DNA of 64,000 nt from Rhabdophis nuchalis (lineage: Eukaryota; Chordata; Lepidosauria; Squamata; Natricidae). Positions 30,979-44,122 of the stretch are shown in pieces. The DNA is taken from assembly GCA_039707465.1 (NCBI GenBank), contig CM077645.1, positions 62,095,850-62,159,849 on the forward strand, given 5' to 3'. Each line of letters opens with the position of its first letter. The first letter of the stretch is position 1. The notes beneath the pieces are model-generated. The model saw only the letters and a list, made by a program, of their open reading frames with translations. It was not told where the DNA came from and searched no databases. The translations under genes were made by a program, and so were the position numbers.

Positions 30979-32400
30979 AGTTGTTTTCAACATAGGCACT
31001 GATTATATAAAACAGTTTGCAATTTTAATTGCTAGATTTATGGTTTCATGCTCCCACGCATACATGGAAATATGTATAACTTCATTTTTTTGAATAGGAT
31101 CTTAAGCTTGTGTCCTTGTGAACTTGTGTCCTGGACATGTTCCTTATAACTCTACTGGGAGCAGTTACCCAACACATCCAAATGTAAGAGCTCTTTTATA
31201 ATTAGGGAGAAGAAATGTTCCATTGTTTGATTGATTTCTTAGCTAAACATTTAGATTTCTAGTCTCCAAAGTCAAATTATTTGGAATGGTTTTAAATTAT
31301 AAAGACAGAACCTGGCTTGTATTTTTATTCCATGCTTCAGTCTTTTCTATACATGGTATACTTCATGTACTAATTATTCTGGTGATTCAGAGTAAAGAAG
31401 AAGTCTGTTATAAAAGAAAAGAATGATATGTCTAAGTCAGTTTTCTACAAATTGATGTATCCAAACATTTGCGACCTCAGTCTTGACATATCTAGACAGA
31501 AGAACTGCAGACAGCTGCTCTATACCAATTGCAGGTTTTTTCAGAATTACTTGTGATAAGGTGTATTTGCAAAATTTTGAGGGCAGAGAAACTTAGTTAA
31601 AACCATGTACTGCTTTGACCATGGCATTTGAAGGTCATAAGTACTAATCAAATCTAATTGTTCTTAGTTGGGAAAGAGATTTTCTCTCTCTCTCTCTCTC
31701 TCTGAAAAAGCTGCAGCAATTTAAAGTTGGTAATCTCATTTACAGTATATTTCAAAAGTGTGTATATACATACATACATACATACATATTTCCTAAAGTA
31801 CTGAGAAATCTTTTCCTATTAGAATTATTGCCTAATTCCTATTAAATTTGTCAAAATGTAACTGAAATAGCATTGTTACAGTAAAATACATTTGAAAGCA
31901 ATGATATTGTGACCTGTGTTTGGATGAAAGGCAATTTTTCCTTCCCATCACTGGTAGAGAATTAAACAGTGGGTTTCTTAAAACAGTATTGATTTCCTTT
32001 AAGTGAATAAAAAGGAAATTCCCATCTCAAAAAAGCTGCTGACAAAAAATCCATCAATAATGAAAGAAGATTAGAAGGCAGCAAGAGATAAAATGGAATT
32101 ACACTTGAGTCTCTGTTGTCTCCTTTGAACTCACCCTTTAGGAATATCTAGCAGGAAAAGGGAGAAAATTCAGGCTTTAGTTTCATTGTTTATATTTTTA
32201 ACATGAAGCTAGTTGTTTTTAAATGTTATTTAAAAAGAGGGATGTGTGAAAACTGCTTTTAATTAGGAATCCGATGCATAATGTCATTATGCTTGACAGT
32301 ATTTATTAAGTAATAAGCATAATAAATACTGAGAAATCAATTGTTATATGCTAGCAAAGAACTAGGAATCTGATGGTTATCATTTTAAATCTTACTTATA
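30979..32400. other. Unassigned AT-rich sequence with small microsatellites
   Basis: A CT run lies at 31681-31702 and a TACA run at about 31762-31787. An 11-bp perfect inverted repeat (cagtatttatt, 32297-32307, and its complement at 32321-32331) encloses 13 bases. No gene recognised. Confidence 0.5.
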
Positions 32401-32408
32401 CCATATAT

Positions 32409-32977
32409 CCATGATGGCGAACCTATGGTAAGCATGCCACAGGTGGCATGCGGAGCCATATCTGAGGGCACACGAGGCGTTACCCAATGTCAGCTCCACT
32501 GTGTGCATGCACACACTGGTCAGCTGATTTTCAGCCATCCAGAGGGGGGGGGGGGAGGCTGTTTTCGCCCTCCCCAGGCTTCAGGAAAACCTCTGCAGCC
32601 TGGGGAGGGTAAAAAATGGTCCAACAGGCAAACCAAAAGTCAAAACCAAAAGCTGCCCAATGTCAGCTCCAGTGTGTGCATGCATGCACTGGCCAGCAGA
32701 TTTTTGGCCCTCTGGAGGGTGGGGGGGGCATTTTTGCCCTCCCCAGGCTTCAGGAAAACCTCTGCAGCCTGGGAAGGGTGAAAAACAGCCCAACAGGCAA
32801 ACCAAAAGTCTAGAGACTTCAGTGAGGCCTGTGCGCATGCGCGGGTGGGAGGGGGAGTTGTGCATGCATGCATGAGGGGAGGGCATTGCATTATGGGTGT
32901 GGACACATACGAACATGCGTGTACCCATGCGTGTACCCTTTTGGAACCCAAGCCGAAAAACGTTCGCCATATCACTG
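32409..32977. mobile_element. hAT MITE, family A, enlarged by a tandem duplication
   Basis: Ends 'ccatgatggcgaacctatgg' and 'acgttcgccatatcactg' are hAT-type and match the 2471-2843 element. The 8-bp duplication ccatatat at 32401-32408 and 32978-32985 is perfect. Inside, a unit beginning cccaatgtcagctcc is tandemly repeated with a 173-bp step (32483-32655 and 32656 to about 32810). A G-run of 13 lies near 32545. Overlapping frames on both strands are repeat translations, not genes. Confidence 0.93.
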
Positions 32978-32985
32978 CCATATAT

Positions 32986-34840
32986 CATTGTGTGGTTGAA
33001 ATCTACTTTTTGAAATGCGGACATTTTGAATATAGCAACAAGTGTGATGATGATGATAATTATGATGATTGTTGCTATAGCAGTGATAGATATTCCTAAT
33101 TTCTCTTTTGAAATTTATTCCTTGAGCGTCAAGTAAGCGACCTCTCTTAAATGGTTTGCTTCCAGATATCCTACTAACTGGGTAAACCTAGCAAAATATT
33201 TGGCATGTTTCCTGACAATCCAAACACTGTTTAAACGTTTGGACTTCAAACCCCAGATTTCTGCAACCAACACTGATGTTGCTGAGATCTGTATTGAAGC
33301 CCTTCTGCTAAAGATGTTAGAGAAATCCTTAGATGATATGCTTTTCTTCGCTCCTACTTTTGAAGCACATTATATCAAATCAGTTAAAGTGGGCTAGAAG
33401 ATTGATTCATGCCCTCCTTCTTGTTTTTTCAACAAAAGAGAAAGGAATTTGTATTCAACCTGATCCTATCCTTGCACTATATGAGGCATGATATTTTCAT
33501 GTCCAGTTCTATGCATTAATATGCCTATGTTCACACAGGACAGTGAAAAACATTGTTGTTTGTTTGTGGTGAGAAAAATACTTAAATAAGGAACTAAAGT
33601 ACTGGGAGATAAATGCAAAATGAATCTTTTATGGGCATGCACAATTGCAGTGATCATAGAGCTCTTTTCAAAGAAAGAAGGACCCCAAGATCCACAAGGT
33701 TATAGGTATATATCCTCAAGAAATATGATTTTGGATTTAATAAAGCAGTTTAAATTATTAGACATTTATTGCAGGAATGTAGAATCTGCTAAAAGCATAA
33801 AGTTCTTATTAAGGACTGACTTGGTGCCTCTACAATCTAATATTCTAAGGAGGTCCCAAGCTCATGCATTCTACTGATAGTAACCCCTTCTAGCATAAAC
33901 ATTTTTATTTTATCAGTAAAAGTATTTTATAAAAGTGCCACCCCACAGAAAAAGACAATAACCTGGTTGTTGTTTTTAGTGTCTCCTTCCCTTTGAAAAT
34001 CATTGGACAACTTTAACTTGCTTGTTCTGCCTCATGGATGTAGGGAGAATATTATTTGTCTTCCACAACCTAATAGTTCCATTGGTAGATTTAACTATTG
34101 TAGTTTTAAACTTGGTGTTGTGGCTTTGCATGCTTTCTGAACTCAGCCCATTTGGTTTATGGCTGAATGTATAGAGCAAACCCCAAAATTACTTAAATGA
34201 GAATGAGATTAAATGTGTTGGGTAAATACAATAGAAAAGTGTAATTTCCTGTAACCGATTAATATGAATGCCAACAATAACAAATGAGAAACTATCAAAA
34301 CTTATACTAAAATTAGAAGACTTTAGAGAAATGAAATAGTCATATTAAAATTGGAATAGATGCATAATCTATGCACAAATGCACAATGTGCAGTTTTCCA
34401 CGAAACTTTGCAATTACCAGTTTAGCACAGTTTGTTTCAATTTTGTTCTGCTATCCTTGGTTGTGTTTCATCATTTGCTTCTCCATAGTCATGCGTCCTT
34501 ATGTTGCATGTGCAGTAACATAGTCTAAACTATGCTCTGGAACAATGGAGCTTTTAACAACTTTGAAGACAAAGATTTCATTATTTTACGTTACCATGTG
34601 CTTTTGCAGAAAAAAAAACTGGAATTCGATGAGAATGTCTAAAATGAGGATTGAGAAGCAAAGTCAAATGAAAGAAAACTACTTTGGTCTTCTTATTACT
34701 TGTGATGTCCACGTGATTTAAATCGCAGCAATATTCACAGAACAGCACATTGCTGGGGGAAAGGAGAACAAAAACGTACACAAACAAACACAATATACAA
34801 AAAGAAAGCCTGGATGGAGACAATCAAGGACATCAATGAC
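32986..34840. other. Unassigned AT-rich sequence
   Basis: A short ATG/GAT-rich run lies near 33045-33070. No gene or repeat family was recognised. Confidence 0.5.
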
Positions 34841-34844
34841 TTAG

Positions 34845-35010
34845 AATGTTTATTTATCTATCAGTTTGTCAAACAGGTATAGGATAGCAGGTGTAAGTAT
34901 GAACATGGACATGAACAAACGAAATTAATACAAGTAAATGGGGACAATAGGACAGGGACAGTAGGCTTAATAGTAAGTTGAATAGCAGGTTGAATAGTAA
35001 ACACCACACA
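34845..35010 (-). mobile_element. Probable L2-group LINE 3' end
   Basis: Words such as 'ggggacaataggacaggga' and 'cagtaggc' following a TTTATTTAT edge resemble the reversed 3' end of an L2-group LINE common in squamates. There is no readable protein, so the call is tentative. Confidence 0.4.
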
Positions 35011-36267
35011 AATAGCAGGGGGACAAAACATTCCAGAGGATTAGCCCCATCCCATAATAAGCTGCCTTATGGACATCATAAGAAGTTATTCTGCAGTTCT
35101 TAGACACGTGCAAAACCCCCCACCACTTTTGACATTAGTGTTCCATTTATTTATAATGACAAAACTGGTTTACCAGGCATCTGAATTCTAGATGGCTTCT
35201 AGCTTTCCACAATATGTTGTAAGAAAATTCTTGAGCACACTAATTGGAAGCTATAAATATAGAAAAAACTTAATAAGGTCACTTTGGATCAGACACTATG
35301 AAGTAGCAGATTAAACTCTGCATCTACTCTTCAAAATAACTGAGACATGTATATATTATGCAGCAGGAGATAAACAAAAAAGAATAACTGATTGAAAATA
35401 ATCTGCTTGATATATATCATAGTATCTCAGCAAACCATAATTTATTGATGTGGCAGTGTCTCATGTCTAGGAAAAACAAACAGAGAGAGTAGCTTGTTTA
35501 ACCTGGCATCAATGACTGCTTTGATTGCAATTATTATGGGTCAGGTTATGAATTGAATTCATATCAGATGAATGAATTCAGGGAGAGAGAGAAAGTTAAT
35601 AATTAATACACTTGCAGGTTTCATGATGCTTGACCAATTGCTAGCATAGGCATTTTCTTTGCCAAGCTTTTCAAAATAACAGCATAGTTTAGATTAGACC
35701 ATATTATCACCAATGCACTTTGATCATTTCATCCCCCTCTTTATACAACTATGTAAAACTCCTTGCTTGTTCTGTATAAATCCTTGCTTGTTCATTTAAT
35801 TGGAAATGGTACTGTGCTTTTGAACACCGCACCAGTCAGCCATACCATTTAATTTTGTGCAATTAACAAAACAAGTCCTGGATTCCTAACAATGCCACAG
35901 TCAGATTTTTGCTAGGATTGACTCTGTCGGGGTTTTAAAAAAATATCATGGTTTAACAACATTCACAAGACTTTAATTGTTGTCAAGCCAACTTGAGTGA
36001 TATGTATGCTAGGAATCAGGCTATCAAGATTCAACTTCATCATCAGAGCATTTTGGGGGACTTTGAGCCATATCACAGAATTGTCATTGTGGAGAAAAAC
36101 AGAATAAGGGATATATATTTTCGCCACTGTGAGTCCCTGTAATAGACAGAATAGCAATAAAATAAATAAACAAACAAACACATAATGTTAGAGATGGTGA
36201 GTTACAAAAATAGTTGAAGGATAAATTAGTAGTAATATTCCTGCTCCAAGCCAAAAGAAGAAAACAG
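35011..36267. other. Unassigned AT-rich sequence
   Basis: No gene or repeat family recognised. Confidence 0.5.
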
Positions 36268-36769
36268 TACCGTATTTTTCGGAGTATAAGATGCACCAGG
36301 GTATAAGACGCACCCAGGTTTTGAAGAGGCAATTTTTTAAAAAAAGTAGTTAGATTCCGGAGGAGAGGGCGGATAACTTGAAGCAAAGAATGTTAAAATG
36401 GCTGAATGAACTTGGTGCGTCAATTGTATACACGGCAGCGGACTTAGTAAGTGTTTTTAGAATTGGTTATAAGAGACAAGGTGGAGCCAATAGAAATGTC
36501 CTTGTGAGATTTGCAAATCTTGGAGATAAATTAGAAGTTATGGGAAAAATAAGGGAACTGGGAGAACCCCCTAAATTTGAGGGGAAGGAAATTCAAGTGT
36601 TTCAAGACATTTCTAGGGAAGACAGGGAATGGAGATTTTTCTTAAAGCCAATTACAAAAGTCCTCAGAGACAATGATATTAAGTATAATTGGAGACCGTT
36701 ACAACAATTGAAATTCTTTTACAAAGGGAAAATGCAAACTATTACTTTGGAAACGGATGCTATAACATT

Positions 36770-39700
36770 TTATTTATTTTATTTTTATTTTATTAAATTT
36801 ATATCCCGCCCTTCTCCTTGTTAGGACCCAGGGCGGCGCACAGGCATTATTAAAACCACAAAAATACAATAAATATCAATTTAAAATATATTAAATTAGA
36901 TTAACCCGTGCTAAAACCCATGTTAAAAACCATTCCCAAATTATAATTTATTTATTTTTTTTAAAAAAGTCAGGAACAGGGGGCTATCCTAGGCCGGCTT
37001 GTTGAAATAAATATGTCTTCAGACGTTGGCGGAAGAGACGGAGGTCCGAGATAGTGCGAAGGTCGGGGGGTAGGTCGTTCCAGAGGGCCGGGCCCGCCAC
37101 AGAGAAGGCCCTTCCCCTGGGTGTCGCCAACCGGCATTGCCCCGTCGACGGCACCCGGAGAAGGCCCTCTCTGTGGGAGCGGATCGGACGAAGGGATGTA
37201 TGGGGCAGGAGGCGGTCTCGTATATAGCTAGGCCCCGAGCCATGGAGCGATTTAAAGATGGTTGTCAACACCTTGAAGCGCACTCGAAAGGCCACAGGCA
37301 GCCAGTGCAGCTCGCGCAGGAGAGGTGTTACGTGGGTTTGCCTTGAGGCACCCATAATCACCCGCGCGGCCGCATTCTGTACTAACTGTAGCTTTCGAGT
37401 GCACCTCAAGGGGAGCCCCATGTAGAGAGCGTTGCAGTAATCCAGCCGGGATGTCACAAGCGCTTGAGTGACTGTGCGAAGGGCTCCCCGGTCCAGTAAG
37501 GGGCGCAACTGGCGTATCAGGCGTACCTGATAGAACGTCCCCCTGGCCACGGCCGCCACATGGTCCTCCATGGACAGCCGGGAATCCAGGAGGACACCCA
37601 AGTTGCGCGCCCTCTCCACGGGGGCCAGTTGTTCGCCCCCAATGGCCAGTGTTGGACTTAACTGGCTGAACCGGGGTGCCGGAAACCACAGCCACTCGGT
37701 CTTGGACGGGTTGAGTTTGAGTTTGTTACTACCCATCCAGATCCGTACGGCCTCTAGACACCGGGACAGCACTTCGACGGCATCGTTGGGGTGGTTTGGG
37801 GTGGATATGTACAACTGAGTGTCATCAGCGTACAGATGGTATTCCACCCCAAAACCACGGATGATCTCGCCCAGCGGCTTCATATAGGTGTTGAACAGAA
37901 GGGGAGAGAGGACCGACCCCTGAGGAACCCCACATATGAGGGGCCTCGGGGACGACCTCTGCCCTCCTGCCAACACCCATTGCGACCGACCAGAGAGGTA
38001 GGATGAGAACCACCGTAGAACGGTGCCTCCCAACCCCAACCCCCCCAATCGGTGCAATAAGATACCATGGTCGATGGTATCAAAAGCCGCTGAGAGGTCT
38101 AATAGGACAAGGATAGAGAAACAACCTCTATCCCGTGCCCTCCAGAGATCATCAACCAACGCGACCAATGCCGTCTCGGTGCTGTGACCGGGCCGGAAGC
38201 CGGACTGGCGCGGGTCTAGATAATCAACTTCCTCCAGATGTCGGGGAAACTGTTGAGCCACCACACTCTCAACAACCTTCACTAAAAAGTGAAGGTTGGA
38301 GACGGGACGATAGTTCTCTAATAAAGCCGGGTCCAGGGATGGCTTCTTGAGGAGGGGCCTCACCACCGCCTCTTTCAAAACGGTGGGCAAGTACCCCTCA
38401 CTCAGAGATGAATTCACAATGCCCTGGAGCCAGCCTCGTGTCACCTCCCAGGATGCCAGTACAAGCCAGGAGGGGCACGGGTCCAATAAACATGTGGTGG
38501 CTCTAAGGTTCCTCCGCAACCTGTCCATATCCTCGGTAGTAACAAAGTCGAACTCCTCCCAGGGTGTTATCTCAAGACCAGCACCGGACGCCCCGACTGG
38601 GCCACTAGTGGAGGGCAACTCGTTCCGAATCTGAGTGATTTTGTCCTGCAGAAATACTCCAAATTCCTCTGCTCGACCCTGCAGAGGGGCTTCCCGCGGC
38701 CTCAAATGAAGGAGGGAGCGGGTCACCCCAAACAGGGCGGCAGGGCGGTTTTCCGCGGACGCGATAAGGGTGGCACAATACTCACGTTTGGCCACTCTTA
38801 GCGCCACTAAGTAAGTCCTAATATGGTCTCTCACTAGTGTTCGGTCAGCTTCGGATCGAGAAGATCTCCACCTACTCTCTAGGCGTCTCTTGCGGCGTTT
38901 CATCTCCCAAAGCTCCTCGGTAAACCAAGGAGCCTGGGTGACTCGACGCCGCATGAGAGGCCGCAAGGGCGCGACTCGGTCCAAGGCCCCCGTGGCCGCA
39001 CTATACCACGCGGCCACTAGGTCCTCAGTCGAGCCGCGGGGCAGGGATACAGGTACTGGCCCAAGCTCCCTCTGGAACCTTTCCGGGTCCATCAGGCGCC
39101 TGGGGCGGAACCAACTAGGTGTTTCCGGTTCCGCCTCCCCGCGGTGAGGTGTGACGGTTGGAAAGTCTATCCGAAGGAGAGAGTGATCTGTCCATGACAA
39201 GGGTAAGATGACTAAATCCCCTGTTCCGAGATCACTAATCCAGTGTCCAGAGACAAAAATCAGATCCAGCGTGTGTCCTCCCTCGTGAGTGGGGCCCTGA
39301 ACTACTTGGGTCAGGTCCATGGCCGTCATGGAAGCCATGAACTCCCGAGCTACCTCGGATGTTTCGCCCGCCGATGGCAGGTTAAAGTCCCCCATGACTA
39401 TAAGTCTGGGGGTCTCCACCGCCATCGCGGCGATCACCTCGAGTAGCTCGGGCAGGGCTGCTGTTACATAGCGGGGAGCCAGGTATACAAGCAGCAAGCC
39501 CAACTGCCTCCCTAGGCCCCATTTCACGAAGAGGGACTCACAGCCGGTCGTCTGAGGCACAGTGGTCTCCTTCGGCTCCAGACTTTCCTTAACAATAACC
39601 GCCACCCCCCCACCCCTGCCTAGGGCCCTAGGCCGATGAAATGCACGGTAGCCTGGTGGGCACATTTCCACGAGGGGTAAACCCCCCTCGGGGCCCAACC

Positions 39701-39813
39701 AGGTTTCCGTAATTCCCACCAGGTCCGGGTCCCCCTCTGACACAAGGTCATTTATGAGGGGGGCTTTGTTCACCACGGACCTGGCGTTGCAGAACATCAG
39801 CCTGGGCCCCCGG
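36770..39813 (-). mobile_element. L2-type LINE, young, nearly complete EN-RT region
   Basis: The element reads on the minus strand from 39813 to an A/T-rich 3' tail at 36770-36800. The word catt occurs at both borders (36766-36769 and 39814-39817), a likely 4-bp target duplication, and dropping one copy keeps the L1 ORF1 frame. The 3' UTR ends 'gggcgggatataaattt' in sense orientation. The 5' end is cut just before the endonuclease start codon region. Fragments of the same family lie at 3535, 6991, 20890 and 23970. Confidence 0.88.
36984..39797 (-). CDS. L2-type LINE polyprotein (endonuclease-reverse transcriptase), uninterrupted
   Basis: The frame is 937 residues with no stop or frameshift. 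The apurinic-like endonuclease occupies about residues 1-215: N4 in [10 protein letters not shown]31 in TETWL, D137 and N139 in GDFN, and D204-H205 in TDHS. The reverse transcriptase follows, with [31 protein letters not shown], motif [14 protein letters not shown] near residue 570, [15 protein letters not shown], and catalytic YADDTQLY near residue 655. The tail has [18 protein letters not shown] and [11 protein letters not shown]. The protein would nick target DNA and prime reverse transcription of its RNA. The Met may be internal because the element is 5'-truncated here. All catalytic residues I looked for are present. Confidence 0.9.
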   Translation of the reverse strand: MFCNARSVVNKAPLINDLVSEGDPDLVGITETWLGPEGGLPLVEMCPPGYRAFHRPRALGRGGGVAVIVKESLEPKETTVPQTTGCESLFVKWGLGRQLGLLLVYLAPRYVTAALPELLEVIAAMAVETPRLIVMGDFNLPSAGETSEVAREFMASMTAMDLTQVVQGPTHEGGHTLDLIFVSGHWISDLGTGDLVILPLSWTDHSLLRIDFPTVTPHRGEAEPETPSWFRPRRLMDPERFQRELGPVPVSLPRGSTEDLVAAWYSAATGALDRVAPLRPLMRRRVTQAPWFTEELWEMKRRKRRLESRWRSSRSEADRTLVRDHIRTYLVALRVAKREYCATLIASAENRPAALFGVTRSLLHLRPREAPLQGRAEEFGVFLQDKITQIRNELPSTSGPVGASGAGLEITPWEEFDFVTTEDMDRLRRNLRATTCLLDPCPSWLVLASWEVTRGWLQGIVNSSLSEGYLPTVLKEAVVRPLLKKPSLDPALLENYRPVSNLHFLVKVVESVVAQQFPRHLEEVDYLDPRQSGFRPGHSTETALVALVDDLWRARDRGCFSILVLLDLSAAFDTIDHGILLHRLGGLGLGGTVLRWFSSYLSGRSQWVLAGGQRSSPRPLICGVPQGSVLSPLLFNTYMKPLGEIIRGFGVEYHLYADDTQLYISTPNHPNDAVEVLSRCLEAVRIWMGSNKLKLNPSKTEWLWFPAPRFSQLSPTLAIGGEQLAPVERARNLGVLLDSRLSMEDHVAAVARGTFYQVRLIRQLRPLLDRGALRTVTQALVTSRLDYCNALYMGLPLRCTRKLQLVQNAAARVIMGASRQTHVTPLLRELHWLPVAFRVRFKVLTTIFKSLHGSGPSYIRDRLLPHTSLRPIRSHREGLLRVPSTGQCRLATPRGRAFSVAGPALWNDLPPDLRTISDLRLFRQRLKTYLFQQAGLG

Positions 39814-40339
39814 CATTGATACGGAAGCTCGGGCTGGTTGAGAAAGACGAGGATTTAGAAGAAATTAAAGATCATATGCTTAAGATGGGTGGAATACAAG
39901 TGGGATCTCCAACATTGGAGGAAAAAGGAGCAGTCGGTGGTGATCCTAAAAGCTTAAAACGGAAAGAAATCTCTCCGGCAATGTCCGAACATAAGAAAAC
40001 CCGTGAAGAATCTAAGAGAGCGTCAGCTGAGGAGGAGGATCTTAGAAGAAAGCAGGAAGCTGAGTGCGGGGACAAGCCAGTGTTATCTTCTTTTTTTGAA
40101 AGTGGAAAATAAGAATAACCCGAAAGAAATGACCCGACCATGGGCACGTTCCCCCCCCCACACTCTTTATATGGAGGCGTAACTCGAACGAGGATGTGGG
40201 GGGTGAAGATTACTTGTTATTTGTTGTGGTTGTGTCTTAAGTTTGTTTTTGTTGTGTTTTTTGTATGTTTTTTTTGTTTGGTGTTGGATGTGCACATAAA
40301 GGAAGAGGAGGGGTCAGGATTAAAAAAGTTACTGCTTAA

Positions 40340-43300
40340 ATGCGGTTTATAAAAATAATGACATGGAACGTGAAGGGTACAGGCAATCATATAAAAAGGA
40401 AAAGATTGGAGCTTAAAATTAAAAGGGACTCACCTGACATATTATTTTTGCAGGAAACTCATCAAAAATCGGAGGATTTTAATAGAATGAATATTAAAGG
40501 TATGCAGATCTATGAAAAATCTTTTGGGACCTCTAAAGCTAGAGGAGTTGCGATATTGATATCAAATAGGGTATACTTTGAGAAAAAAAAAGTAATTAGA
40601 GATGAAGAGGGAAGATACTTAATAATTATAGGGAATATTAATGAGCAAAAAGTGACATTGGTTAACTTATATTTACCGAATGAAAAACAAAAGGGATTTC
40701 TTGATAAAATTACTAAGATTTTGGAAATAGAAAGTGTAGGGAAAGTAATTGTGGCGGGGGATTTTAATTTAATTAGGGATAGAATTGATAGTAATAATCC
40801 TACCCGCTTTAGACAAACAAACAAAGGGGAAATTTTAAACAAATGGATGCTTCGAAATAGTGTGGTTGATGTTTGGAGGGAGTTGAAAGGTTCTGAAAGG
40901 GTGTATACCTTTTGTTCTAAGGTATATAATACTTATTCAAGAATTGATTATATTTTTGTTTCTAAAGATTTGTTGAATAATGTAGATAAAGTAGATGTGG
41001 GAATTTTTAAGGACTCTGACCATGCAGAAGTTACGATGGAAATAGATTTTAACTTTGAGAAAAAGGAGAGAGGTTGGAGATATAATGAAAAATTGTATAA
41101 AAAGGAAGAAGACAAAATATGGATATTCAAAAAATGGGAAGAAAGTTGGGGATTGAATGATAATGGGGAGGTCAAATTTGAAATTGTTTGGGATACAATG
41201 AAAGCAATATTTAGGGGAGAAAGTATTAAATTGTCAAGTAGAAAATATAGGGAATATAAAACTAAAATAGAACAGGATACAAGACAAATTAAGATATTGG
41301 AGAACCAATTCTCACTTACGAAAGATAAAAAATGTTTGGAGGAATTGAACTTATTAAAAACTAAATTGATAGAAGAAGATATTGAATTAGTTTAAAAAAA
41401 TTTAAGATATTTAAATAGGGATTTTTTTGAATTTAGTAATAAAAATTCTAGGTTATTGGCAAAGTTGGCGAAAAATAAAACTCAAAAGAGAGAAATTGGT
41501 TCTCTGATAGATGAAAAAGGTACAAGGTGCTATAAGAGGTTGGAGAAATGTGAAATAGCTAGGAATTTTTTTCAAAAATTATATTTAAAGAAACCAATCG
41601 ATTTAGAAAAATTGAAGAATCATCTTGGAAAATATGCTATAAAAATAGATCCAATATATAAAGATTTGATGGAAAAAGATATAACACAGGAGGAGATCAA
41701 TGAAATAATACAAGAGTTAAAACTAGGGAAGACCCCAGGAGAAGATGGATTACCTGCTGAATTCTATAAAGAATTTAAAGAACTAATAATACCAAGACTG
41801 CAAAAATTATTTAATGGAATTTTACATGGTGGAGAAGTCCCGATGTCATGGATTAAGACAGTAATATCTATAATTCCTAAACCTGATAAAGATCTTGAGA
41901 GGATCGAGTCCTACCGACCCATTTCTTTAATCAACCAGGATGCAAAAATATTTACAGCTATTATAAGTAATAGATTAAATAGTTTTATAGATAAATATAT
42001 AAGTTATAATCAAGTAGGTTTTGTTAAAGGTAGATATATGAGTGATATAATTAGAAGAGTATTGAACATTATAGACGTTGCTGAAAATAATGGTGATGAA
42101 ATAGGTATAATATCACTAGATATTTTCAAAGCCTTTGATTCTGTACAATGGGAAACTATTAAGGTAATTATTGAGGCATTAGGCTTTGGTAATAAATTTA
42201 TACATGTTATTTCAAAATTGTATCAAAAAAGTAGTGCAAAAGTAAAGGTGAATGGAACAATGACGGGAGAGATTAAATTGGAAGCAGGTACGAGACAGGG
42301 ATGTCCCTTGTCCCCAACATTATTCCTGTTAGTTATGGAGGTTTTGACTAAATTGATAGAAGAAGATGAAGGATTGGAAGGGTACAAGGGATATAAGATA
42401 AATTTGTATGCGGATGATACCTTGATTATTTTGAAAGATATAGAGAAAGATTTAAAGAGGATAAATAAACATTTGATAGAATTTGAAGAAATGACAGGAT
42501 TAAAGGTAAATTGGTCAAAATCTGAATTACTAATGAATAAAGATGGTAAGGAGTGGGAAAATATGCAAGAACAATTTGGGATAAGAGTTAAGAATACATT
42601 GAAATATTTGGGGATAACACTTTCACTTAAAGTTAGAGAATTGAAAAAAATTAATTATGAGGTGATGTTGAAGGAAGTAGAGAGAAAGATAGATAAGTAT
42701 AAAGAGATAAAGCTGTCTTGGTTTGGTAGAATTGCAATGTGTAAAATGATGTTGTTACCAAAGTTCAATTTTTTGTTTGAGATGCTACCACTAAATTTGT
42801 TAGAGAAGGATATAGAAGAATATCAGAAGAAATTGGATAAATTTTGTAATGGTGGGAAAAAACCAAGAATAATGAAGAAAATGTGGTATCAAAATCAAAA
42901 AGAGGGTGGATTGGGAATTCCCAATCTACTTAATTATTATCGGGCGTATAATATTCGAACCGTGATAAAAATACTTAAAGGTGGAGATGGTCATTGGGGT
43001 GATCTGGAGCTAAAAGATATTAAGAGATTTGGGTCTATATGGTTTCTAGATAGAGCAAAAACAAAGGCAATTAATAGTTATTGGTTAAAGGGGCTGAGCA
43101 AAATTTGGAATAAATTTGTTAAAAAATTGATCCCGGATATAGCTTTCCTGGGGAAGACAACTGAAAGTTGGCCGATTAAAACTAATATAAGTCGGGATAA
43201 AGTAATTGAGGATGAAAATATAGGAAATATAGTAAATTGGTTAAGAGCTCTAGGAATTGAGAGTAGGAAAAAAAAAGTAATCCAAAGATTGGAGTTGAAT

Positions 43301-44122
43301 TGGTTCGAAAAAATACAGGTAGAAAAATGGACTATGAAAGTAAAGGGAATATGTAAAATAGATAGAAATAAAACTAAATTTGAAAGTTTAGTATCTCAAA
43401 TTATTAAAGATGAAATTGGGTTAAAAGGACTCGTTAGTAAGATATATAAGATTATAAATTTTGATGGAAATCCACAAATGGTAATGAAAAGGAACTGGGA
43501 GGAAGACCTTAAGATTAAAATATTGGAATTGGATTGGAATGAGAACTGGAAGAGTCGAATCATGAGAACTTTGTCTATAAGGATTAAAGAGCATAATTTT
43601 AAGGTTGTTTGGAAATGGTATTGGACCCCATTAAGATTATCATTCATAGATAAAAAAATGAGTGATAAATGTTGGAGATGTAATATGGAAGTGGGAACTT
43701 ATGAACATATGTGGTATAAATGTGTGAAAATTAAAAAGTTTTGGCAGCAATTAGAAAAAATGATGGGTGAAATGATGAAAAGAATAATAATATTGAGATC
43801 AGAAACTATATTGTTATTGATAATTAATGAACCTGAGTTAACAAAACAGGAGAAAGAATTGATTAGAATTATGATTATAATGGGTAGGATTGTAATAGCA
43901 AGATATTGGAAAATAGAGGTAAATATTAAAATAGAAGAATGGTTCTGTGAAATGTGGAAATTAGCCTTAAATGATAAAATGACGTGTGATATTAAATTCA
44001 GAGAGGGGGTCTATAAAAAAGACATTTTCTGGAAGACTTGGAACCCATTTGTGGACTATGCACTTGGAACTTTGGATGCCTCGACACCTGTACCCAGGGA
44101 ACGCGGATTTTGGAGATCTTAA
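40340..44122 (+). pseudogene. L1 ORF2 protein (endonuclease, reverse transcriptase), one stop codon
   Basis: One frame of about 1260 codons is broken only by TAA at 41393-41395 (codon 352), and the coding sense continues after it in the same frame. The endonuclease has TWNVKG (8-13), E39 in QETH, D141 and N143 in GDFN, SRIDYIFVS (200-208) and D227-H228 in SDH. The reverse transcriptase has GEDGLPAEFYKEF, SYRPISLIN, motif A SLDIFKAFDSVQW, RQGCPLSPTLFLL and catalytic YADDTLII. A CCHC knuckle (CWRC...H...C) lies near the C-terminus. Length fits L1 ORF2 (about 1275). A single CAA-to-TAA type change could explain the stop. Otherwise it looks young. Confidence 0.92.

Larger units (their letters stand above)
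36354..40112 (+). pseudogene. L1 ORF1, 5'-truncated and interrupted
   Basis: The frame is open from the truncation point: IPEERADNLKQRMLKW begins the RRM-like domain, followed by VLVRFANLGDKLEVMGKIRE and WRPLQQLKFFYKGK. It stops being L1 at 36769, where the L2 starts, and resumes in the same frame at 39818 with [15 protein letters not shown], then a Lys/Glu-rich tail ending at 40112. The coiled-coil part is lost by 5' truncation. This ORF1 is clearly different in sequence from the half-L1 ORF1 at 29815. Confidence 0.85.

Noticed and set aside
32425..33099. Several overlapping frames on both strands
   Set aside because: All lie in the hAT MITE and its tandem duplication. Openness comes from the repeated GC-rich unit.
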